Assembly (NCBI GenBank): GCA_030704615.1
Contig: CM060734.1
Coordinates: 2,544,001-2,608,000, forward strand
Direction: 5' to 3'
DNA from: Takakia lepidozioides
Lineage: Eukaryota > Streptophyta > Takakiopsida > Takakiales > Takakiaceae
Length of the DNA: 64,000 bases
Positions 55,885 through 64,000 of the stretch are shown piece by piece. Each line of letters begins with the position of its first letter. Positions within the stretch are counted from its first letter, which is position 1. A program made the translations under genes and the position numbers. The notes under the pieces are model-generated. The model did no database searches, was not told the origin of the DNA, and saw only the letters and a list, made by a program, of their open reading frames with translations.

Positions 55885-58075
55885 ATAGTAGACACTGTTG
55901 ATGTTGTGGCTGTGGACAGAAAGAAGGTGTTGGGGAATGTCAGAGCTTGTGTTCATCCACTTTGGTACGTGGTCTGTTTTTAGATGGGCGGCGTGGGCGC
56001 AGTACTTGCAGCTTGGTTTAATGGCTTTGCCCTTATCATCCGCCGTCTTTTGGCAATCCGTTGGATTGCGTCGTCGTTCTGCCTCCGTGTGATGATCGAA
56101 GGGTAGTGGTGTATGATTACTTTGGTCGATGGGGTGATCTGGAGCGTATATCTTGGAGTTTAACACAAGTAGTGACTCGTTGGCTGTTTCGTATTCGTTC
56201 ACGGTTCTGTAGGGCATTTGTGTTGGCCACGGTTCACCATACAGTATACGGGGTGGTAATGTTGTCCTCCAGATGAATGGTGGTCTAGCCGTCGTGGTGC
56301 CCTGAATTCGTGTTGCCACTTGTCTTAGTACATGCTGATTCACCGTGTCGTGATGAATGTAGTAGGCATTGGTGGTTTCGCACTCCTCATCTTCAGTTTG
56401 ATCTTCCTCGTTGGCGTATAAATCATGTATAAGGGCTTTGTCATGTATTCCCTGGTAGTCTTTTAACTTGTTAATATTAATTCGTCCCACGAATTCTTGT
56501 TCCAAGGTCTGCAAATCAACAGTTCCATTGTCATGTACCTTTTTGATTTGAAATGGTCCCATCCATGGCATTTTCAATTTTCCGCCCAGTTTGATCTTCT
56601 TGATTTTAGGTAACCACAAAACAATGTCCCCGTCCTGGAAAGATTTCTCTTTCCCTTCAGATATTCTTTTCCTTCGTTGTTCCTGAATCCGTGCCATGTT
56701 ATCTACGGCATCTGCTCGAACTTCTTCCAAATGGAATAACTCATATTCCCTGATTCGTAAGGATTCTTCTAAACCCCATCATTCATGAGTTCCGGTTCGT
56801 AGTGTGGGTATCATACAGCCAATGGGTAATAGTGCCTCTGCTCCATACACCAGTTGAAATGGTGTATGCTTTGTGGTCACCTTGTATGATGTCCTGAATG
56901 CCCATAGTGTTGTGTTCAATTTGGTGTCCCAATCTGTACGATTGGCATTTACTATCTTGGTTAAGATAGTGCATATTATTTTGTTGGTAGATTCGGCCTG
57001 GCCGTTTCCTTGGGGATAGTAAGCAGTACTCTTGTGATGTACAATCATGAACTCCTCCGTCAAGCATTTTATGGCATCATTATAAAATGTGATCCTTGAT
57101 CACTGACGAATTCCAGTGGGCAACCAAATCGTGTGATGATGTTTTCATATAAGAATTTGGCTGTCGATCTGGCAGTGTTGTCTCTTAGTGCCTTGGCTTC
57201 TACCCATTTGGTAGTGTAGTCAGTGGCTGTGAGGATGTATTGGTTTTGTGTGTACCTTGCTGGAGGTTTAATGGGTCCCACGAAGTCTAGCCCCCAGCGT
57301 TGAAATGGTTCTGTTGGTAATATTGGGTGTAGAGTCCCCTTCCCCGTTCGTTCTACTGGTCCCATCCTCTGGCAGACATCACACTGTTGACAGTGTTCAT
57401 AAGTATCTCCAAATACAGTAGGCCACCAGTAGCCTGCTAGTAATATTTTCTTTGTTGTCAGGTCCGAACTGAAGTGTCCTCCTGCAATTCCTTCGTGTTG
57501 TTCTTGCATTACTGTTTTGGCTTGGTCTTTGTTTACACATCTTCTCATTATGGAGTCAATTCCTCTTTTGTACAGAATTCCTTTGATTACTGTGTATGGC
57601 TTGCTCATGTTTTCCGTGCTGATGTAATCCTTGGCCCTGTCCATACAAACTATCAGTTGCCCCAATGCTTGTATTGCCTGCAGAATGACATTCTGTGGCG
57701 CTTCCTCCAGCCCTGTGTCCCATGCTGTTGTATCTAGAATTTGTTGTGCTAGTAGTAATTCCAAATTGGAATTTCTGTCTTGCTGCTGCTGATTTGGTGC
57801 GTCTTGCACTATCTGCTATTGCTGTGCCACTATGTCTCCCTCCTCTGTTCCTGGTTGTGTGGCCTCTGTGTGTGTTGTTTGCTGTGCTTCGGTGTTGACA
57901 TGGCTAATTTCCATGGGCGTTGCTTCGTTGGTCTGTGGTTGGTATAGGAAATTCAAGAATAGTGTTAAGAGCTTCCGCATCGACAACCGTCACTATTATG
58001 TCCAACCGCACTCCTGCAACTTCCAAATCTTTGGCTATTGGGAGCGGGTCCGCCACTCCTGATGTCTGCATCATA
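55885..58075 (-). mobile_element. Ty3/gypsy pol 3' fragment (integrase)
   Basis: Minus-strand coding starts within a region encoding DLEVAGVRLDIIVTVVDAEAL (about 58075-57930). It continues, after a shift and a TAG near 57815, into an integrase: H...H...C..C finger (HEGIAGGHF ... [12 protein letters not shown]), WGLDFVGPI (first D), [10 protein letters not shown] (second D), one frameshift near 57075, then GNGQAESTNK (E). After a TGA near 56780 comes the C-terminal region EEVRADAVDNMARIQEQRR and FQDGDIVLWLPK, the GPF/KV-type segment. A tail runs to about 55885. No LTR was recognised at either edge. It truncates element B's SWIM exon. Confidence 0.8.
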
Positions 58076-59095
58076 GCATAAATAGCTTAAAGCCCCAACT
58101 ACACACAGCTGGTTAAAAACATTTCGCACTCGGCTCTTTTTGAGCGCTTGTATGACTGAAAGTGCACAGAGTTGCATCACACAAGCCTTCAAAATTATAC
58201 AAAATAAAACCAACACAGTTTATAGCTTAAGTTCCAATCAGACAAATGCGTACAAGACAATAAAGTTAACCCTGGAAGTACCTGTATGCAGGTAATATGT
58301 TGTTTATGATGGAGCAGAAATCCGATGAAGTCTACTCATGAAATTATGTCTTACTCGGGGACTTTGTCTGATATGTCTGTTTGCTTTGCGGTGGTATTAG
58401 TGAGGAGCGGCTGCAAAAGCTAGTTGATTGGGTTTCACCCGAAGACCCAATTAATGGCAGTGTGTGAAAGAATATGACCATGCGGCTATAGACCTGTGAA
58501 TATGAGCTTATCAGGCAGGTTCTAAAGGGTCGATGATCACCACCTAGAAGCAAGAAAATATGACGATATGATAATATGACCAACGGCTGTACTGAACCAT
58601 GTTCGTGAGACCTTTGATTCAAAGGTGGTGGTTACAGGGAATGATATCAATCAAGTGGCCAGTTGGTGGTTAGGTGGCCGGAGGCAGGCACGCATATTTA
58701 ACAGAAGCGGAGGGAGCCCAGGCCATGGTTGTCTTGCCTTGGGAGTGTGAAAGATGATTATGTGAAGATCCTCGGCAGATCAGAGCAGTGGGGAGCTCGT
58801 TACCTTGGCAAACTAGTCGTTATATGTTCGAAAGTCGCTTAACAAGCTACATAGTTACGTTGCCAGGTGATCGTTTTTGTTTGCAAGTCTTCATTTGGTG
58901 GCATGCTAGCGTAGCTACGGCGTGAGCCCAGCCCCGTGAGCCTGGGAGCTAAGCTCACGTTATAGCTACAAAGCGTGAGCGGCACAAATCTGCTGGAGAA
59001 GCAGGTCCTATAGGCGAGGATTGCAGGAAGAGGGCCTATTACCGTGGACAAAACAAAGGGGGCCACCATGCACCATGTCTACAATGCCTGCACAA
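58076..59095. other. Unassigned, with a GTGAGC/GCTCAC cluster
   Basis: No gene is recognised. At 58917-58985 there are several CGTGAGCC, GCTCACG and GCGTGAGCGG motifs like those at the ends of elements A and B. This may be the displaced right end of element B beyond the gypsy insertion, but no other landmark supports it. Confidence 0.35.
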
Positions 59096-59460
59096 AAAGA
59101 GGGTATTGTTCAGGATCAAATCTAGTACGATTCTAGCTCTGACGATGTCGCCATGCACCTCTTTGCCCTTCTGCAGGGCTGTCAGGCTTGCACACGCACT
59201 GCAAACGCACACAAACGTGATGTGGTTGGGCTTCACCCCTTCCCCCATCATTTGCTCATAGGTCTCCAAAGCCTCCATCCCGCGCCCCTGCTGTGCATAT
59301 ACTGCGAGCATCGCACTCCACGACACCACATTTTGTTCAGCCATATTGTCGAACACTCCCTTTGCATCCTCGATGCACCCACATTTGGCATACATGTCCA
59401 CCAGGGCAGTATTCAGGGCAGATTTGAGCTCGGAATGATTGACACACTTTATTTCAATTC
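59096..59460 (-). pseudogene. PPR protein fragment
   Basis: The minus-strand frame reads SALNTALVDMYAKCGCIEDA, KGVFDNMAEQNVVSWSAMLA, VYAQQGRGMEALETYEQMM, EGVKPNHITFVCVCSACASL and so on. This is the S-P-L type repeat pattern of plant pentatricopeptide-repeat proteins that bind organellar RNA for editing or processing. About three repeats are present. The similarity starts abruptly at about 59460 and is lost after ILNNTLF near 59096. It is a truncated gene piece, with no neighbouring repeats found. Confidence 0.8.
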
Positions 59461-60634
59461 ACATATAGACGCTTACAATGAATGGCATGTACAATCGCCG
59501 TGGTTCCATGAACAAAATGTATGTGTTTGTTCTAAATGCAAAGTCTTCACACGATAACCTGGAAACCAGCATGGGAAGTGGGCATGGCTCGTAGTGAAGG
59601 TTACTATGAGCATCTGTGCATAGCCTCAATCTCTATGCGCAAAGCGCCTGCTGGTACAAATTGGTTAATTCCTACGGACTGCCCTCTCCCAACCTAAAGG
59701 CTGGTTGCTCTCTGCAACCTTGGTGTCAGACATGGAGCAGATCTGATTGACCCGTAAATCCCCTACCCTGGTCGCTGGGAGTTCTGAGATGCTATGAAGT
59801 GATGTAACCAGTTGACCACAAATCGCATCAAAGAGTATTTGATTCATCGTGTTGGCATCCCATCCTTGCCCTCCACTTCGGCTTGTTCGTCAAGTTCATG
59901 CTTCACAGCTGCTCCAGAACCTCCCGAGCTTTATTGCTGTTCATGAACATTTCAAGTCGGAAGCCCAAGCATCTCGGTTGCCGCTCCTCGTAGATCGCAT
60001 GCAGGCAACAACCTGTTTCTGCACAAGGGAGTCATCTCTGCGACCAACTCCTGACTCGTTACGAGCCAACCACTCTCAAGCATTTTTTTCATTTCATTTT
60101 TTTTTTTTTTTTCTTAAGACTACAGATTAGCTGAAAGCAAGTAATACATACACTGCTAACTCTCAGCTCACCTTGCACTCACCTGACTGCACAACATATT
60201 TATGCTTCCATCTCTTTCATCTCTTTGCTGCCACTAAGCTTCATACAAACACAAGTACTCATAACACGTTGTCTATCTAGCCTAGCATTAAAAAAACTAG
60301 ACATGATCTCTCTCGAGTGACAATGAAAACTAAACACCATCACTCATAAGTTACGAATCAAGCCTAGGGCACCCCAGGCTATGGGGACTCCACCTTTACT
60401 ACAGCAAACTGAAGCACACATGCTGCTGCAAGCAAGCCGTTGTGAGGCTCAACTCGAGAGAGATGAGCCTCACACGACGAGCAAGCGGATAAGTATGTCC
60501 AGGTGCCAAGATAATATTGGCACCTCCTTTTGTCACTTGGCCAGGTCCAATTGCAAACTTATTAACTAGATATTATTTAGTTAGTATCACACTAACATTT
60601 AATTTAACTTGATAAGAGAAATCGGATCCTACAA
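59461..60634. other. No gene recognised
   Basis: Mixed sequence contains a T-rich run at about 60085-60115 and no recognised coding region. Confidence 0.4.
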
Positions 60635-61990
60635 CGAGCCAAGAGATTCAAGTGGGAGGGGACTCACATACTCCGTGTATGGGAGGATGGACGAATGAGG
60701 ATTGTGCCTCACCCAACACAACGAGCGCGATTGGTACGCCATGCCCATAAGAAGTTGGGACATTTTGGGGTGCAGCGCACTCATAGTTTGCTGCAAGGGC
60801 AGTATTGGTGGCGGGGCATGCACACAGATGTGCAACAGTTAGTGGCAAGGTGCATGGTGTGTGATATGGTGCGTGCTTCCTTCAATGCACCTACTCCACA
60901 GTTGCATCCATTACCCATTATGGGATTGGGTTATCGGTGGAATCTTGACTTCGCAGGCCCATTGCCACTAACGATGCGCCACAACAAGTATGCGCTGGTG
61001 ATGGTGGAACACTTCTCCAAATGGATTGAGCTGGTGGCATTGCCTGACAAGGCAAGTGAGGGCGCTGCGTATGCATTTTTAGATTGAGTGCTTAGCCAAT
61101 TTGGTGCTCCAGCCGAGGTACTCACAGATCAAGGCAGAGAATTCATATGAGAGTTTCAGGCTTTGTGCATGAGCAAACCTTGATAGATCACCGCACTACT
61201 TCTCGGGATCATCCCGAGATTGATGGCTTGGCGGAGAAAGTTGTTCAAATAGTCAAGAGGGGTTTATGCAAGTATGGTTTGCAGAAGGGACACCTGAGAG
61301 ATTTGGACCTTCAGTTGCCTTGGTTGGCTATGGGCTATAGGTTCAGCAAACAAGCGTCACTTGCCTCCTTCTCATCTTACTTTTTTCTCTTCGGCTGAGA
61401 GCCAGATTTGCCTGCATCTATTCGCAGGGAGGCTGCAGTAGTCCTCAACCTTGATGATCCGGATGTGTGGACACAAGCATGTGACCAACGGGCAAAGTTG
61501 TTCAAAAGAGTCATGCCTATGGCTTTTGAGAATCTTGCTATTGCCCAACACCGAGACACATTGAGGTATGTCGCTATACGTGGAGGAGGGTATCGGCCAA
61601 TAATTCGGCGTTTCCACCCTAGGGACTATGTGTATCTACAGCAGACAGTGCATACGACCTTGGATGTCACAGCAGGACGTGTGATTCTCAAGGTCAGGGA
61701 GGTGTTCCTTTTGGAGTGTTGATTCTGGAGGGTCGAGATGGCATGGTATGGAAGGACCATGTGCGCAATTGTGCGCCATGTCACCTTCCACATGTGCATG
61801 GGAGGATAGACCTCAACCTTGAAGTGGTACTTGCAGGGTTGCGTTGCATACTATGTGGGCATGCTAGTGGTGCCGCAACCATGTTGGTGTGTAATTAATG
61901 CTCAAGGGGGTGACACATGGGATGCTGGATACCGCCACTTGAGGAGGTTTCTAGCGGAGAATGGTTGTGTCCACGATACCTTGGACAGAG
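60635..61990 (+). pseudogene. Ty3/gypsy integrase with trailing PHD-finger relic
   Basis: Coding runs from about 60635 (RAKRFKWEGTHILRVWEDGR). The zinc-binding part is HAHKKLGHFGVQRTH ... CMVCDMV (HHCC). The core shows WNLDFAGPL (D), LTDQGREF (D) and HPEIDGLAEKVVQIVKRGL (E). A stop at 61085, a shift near 61145 and a stop at about 61397 break it. The C-terminal part includes FHPRDYVYLQQ and VLILEGRDGMVWKDHVRNCAPCHLP. It is followed at about 61845-61980 by a PHD-type zinc finger (CILCGHASGAATMLVCN, then C, H, C, then SSGEWLCPR), interrupted by TAA and TGA, with the last cysteine replaced by tyrosine. A PHD finger after integrase would take the place of the chromodomain that guides many gypsy elements to chromatin. 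Confidence 0.75.
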
Positions 61991-64000
61991 GTAGTGGGGC
62001 ATGATAGTGGTGAGATTGACAAGTGATCCAAGGTCTAGCTAGCGGGAGTTCAATGCAATGGATACCCAATTGAAGCCATGGATTGCATGAAGGCGACTAA
62101 CGATGGGGCTACTTTTGCACCCGACCTCCTGATCTATCGACTTTGGACTTGGGGGGTCCACTTCCAAAAATTACCACCTAACGTGCCAAAAAATATAGAG
62201 TGCCATTTATTCTCTACAAGTAAAAATTAGAACATTTTTCAAAGTAATATAGGGTATGAGAAATATAGACGGGAGCATTTATCTAAATATAGGGTAGAGG
62301 TTAAAGGCTCCAATTACATTTTATTTAGAATTACTCATAGGGTGAAGGTATTTTTGAATGACACGTGTCAAGCAGTGTATGGATTTGTAGTATGAAAAGA
62401 AAGGGGCAAAAACCCCTTTGTAGTTAGTTAGCTGATTGTTCATTGATTAGAGAATGACCCTGCTTACACTGTAAAGTGTGGGCAGAGCTAGGGTTAAGCT
62501 ATTTGATTACTTAGGTGGGCACTAGATAAGGATCTCCCGTCAGCCAATAGATCTCTTCAACAAACCATCTACCAATATCATAGTACTATTAAATTACTTC
62601 TCTAAGTCTAGAGGGCATCTGAAGTTCAATTACGATGTCACTGATAGTAAATGGATAGATATTGATTCTATTATTAGCTCAGTAACTCTGACTTACGATA
62701 GAGGTCAGAATGTATACACCCTCGCTGATGTCGATCATAGTGATACTCTAGATGAGTTTGTTTCTAGCAAGTAATGAAATGTAAAATGCAAGTTTGCATG
62801 AGAATTTAAAACACAAGTTTTTACATATAGAGGAAGACAGAATTTGCACAGAGGCTGCTAAGAGAAGGCAGGTTACCGAGCCCTATGACCCGCAACAAAC
62901 AACATACATACACACACACACACATTTCAATTTCTTTCTCTCTACCTACCTACCCAAAGGGCTATGCCAAACACAAGGTCTTATGAGTACTTTCTGTACC
63001 TATCCTTGGCAATAAACTGAAGTAAATCCCTCACAATGGTCTCCCACTGGATGCGGAGTCTATGACCACAAGGATACTGCAAACGTGAAGGACGGTAGTC
63101 TACACTCCTATGGCCAAATAAACAAAATTGGAAAAGATATCCAAGGAATGTCATTGATACGTTGAGTACAAGGTCATGGACTTACACCAAGCTGATTTTC
63201 AGGCGGCTGCGAGAACTGCTTGAGAGGGCTACTTTATTTTATTTATTTATATATTAATCTAGCATATCAAATATTCATGGTTGCTGCTGAATATAAAAAA
63301 AATAGCCTACTCAAAAATGTTGTATATTAGAAAATTATATAATTATAGGGTGGAGACAAAACCAAAATATTAAATTAATACCCCCTAGGAAAATACCCTT
63401 TTATCGCACGTGTCTACCAAACTGATAAGGAGTGGCCCCCTTGAGACTTTGGATATTGGGACTTGTGCGGTTGAAGATCAAGCTATGATCTTCTTAGGAT
63501 GGATACTTGGCAGCTATCCGGTGATAGAGGGATCTAATCACCAGCTAGGGGGCGATTGTGGCATAGCTTTCTACGACTATATGCTAAGAAGTGTGGTTGG
63601 ACAGCGATGTGTGTTGTGGCACGATGCTTAGGTGCACGACAACTGTCATGGTTTTGATTGTGGTTAGTTAGAAATAGTTATTTCCAACTAATTAGGATTT
63701 TATACATTTATATCTGTATTTGTTGGCATTGGGATTTCATTTGGTTTCATGTGCCAATTGAGGTGGCGAATCTCACTTGTGATGTGGAGGGGTTCATCTC
63801 CACGTAAGGCTCAGGAAGACTCGTCTTCTTCTAGTCGAGCCTTCATAGCCTCTCTTACCTCCATGACTCTGGTTCATGAGTAGGAGTGTGCGGAAGTGTT
63901 GTATGGTGGATTCTTTTAAGCTAAGGTGTCATTGGCTTGACTATTATAGAGTGAGATTGTATTTGGAGGTTTATGTGTGCTGTTGAGGTGATGTGGTTTC
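61991..64000. other. AT-rich region without recognised genes
   Basis: There is a CA microsatellite at about 62908-62925, a LINE 3'-end fragment at 62959-62990 and T/A-rich simple sequence around 63230-63260. No coding frame longer than about 70 codons looks real. Confidence 0.45.
62959..62990 (+). mobile_element. LINE 3'-end fragment
   Basis: GGGCTATGCCAAACACAAGG followed by TCTTATGAGTAC matches the last 30 bases of the LINE family at 22-31 kb (GGCTACGGCAAACAACG and TCTTATGAGTAC). CTNCC-type pyrimidine sequence lies on both sides. Confidence 0.55.

Noticed and set aside
58380-58460. Short frame with EERLQKLVDWVSPEDPINGSV as a gene fragment
   Set aside because: Only about 25 codons, with no match I recognise and no continuation in either direction.

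Overview
This is a repeat-rich nuclear segment of a green plant in the streptophyte lineage. The evidence is a spliced CURT1 thylakoid-curvature gene with a plastid transit peptide, GT-AG introns, a PPR-protein fragment, and LINE, Ty3/gypsy and MULE-type transposons. I cannot assign a species; the low gene density would suit a large charophyte, lycophyte or fern genome. Only one host gene appears complete: CURT1 on the minus strand (32778 to 21360, six exons, 174 aa). Its third intron is about 9.7 kb long because LINE copies piled up in it head to tail.

Layout. 1-3.7 kb: a 30-bp tandem repeat and a broken coiled-coil coding region of unknown function. 3.7-9.2 kb: a tRNA-derived SINE, a SWIM-finger relic and several local repeats. 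9.2-15.9 and 17.9-21.1 kb: two diverged copies of a C/T-rich retroelement-like sequence, the first carrying a duplicated 2A-like motif. 16-17.5 kb: a second SWIM-finger relic with 22-bp palindromes. 21.4-32.8 kb: CURT1 with the LINE array. 34.6-55.9 kb: two related large DNA transposons, one inside the other. 55.9-58.1 and 60.6-62.0 kb: Ty3/gypsy pol fragments, the second followed by a decayed PHD finger. 59.1-59.5 kb: a PPR fragment. 62-64 kb: AT-rich sequence with a LINE tail.

The most notable system is at 34.6-55.9 kb. Element A (about 36791-48106, 11.3 kb) has terminal inverted repeats and a perfect 13-bp flanking duplication. It carries two divergent genes. The plus-strand gene is a MULE-like transposase with a C-terminal SWIM zinc finger (two frameshifts). 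The minus-strand gene has ten exons and can be spliced without any stop into a 1155-aa protein, with a ParB/sulfiredoxin-like domain (DGNHR motif) followed by a beta-class DNA-methyltransferase-like domain (motif IV before motif I). Element A sits in intron 6 of an older relative, element B. Exons 1-6 of B lie at 48.1-54.1 kb, exons 7-9 at 35.7-36.7 kb, and its exon-10 end appears inverted at 34.6-35.6 kb.

Both elements carry arrays of 22-bp dyad-symmetric sites in the same two introns (1 and 5). The site sequence differs between elements, but the design is shared: a 9-bp arm, a 4-bp centre and a 9-bp arm, with CG flanking the centre. Paired changes in the two arms keep the symmetry. A third version of the site lies beside the SWIM relic at 16.5 kb. 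My inference is that each element carries its own array of binding or modification sites for a protein it encodes, in the manner of ParB/parS or of VANC and its motifs in VANDAL elements. I know of no description of this combination, but I could not search for one.
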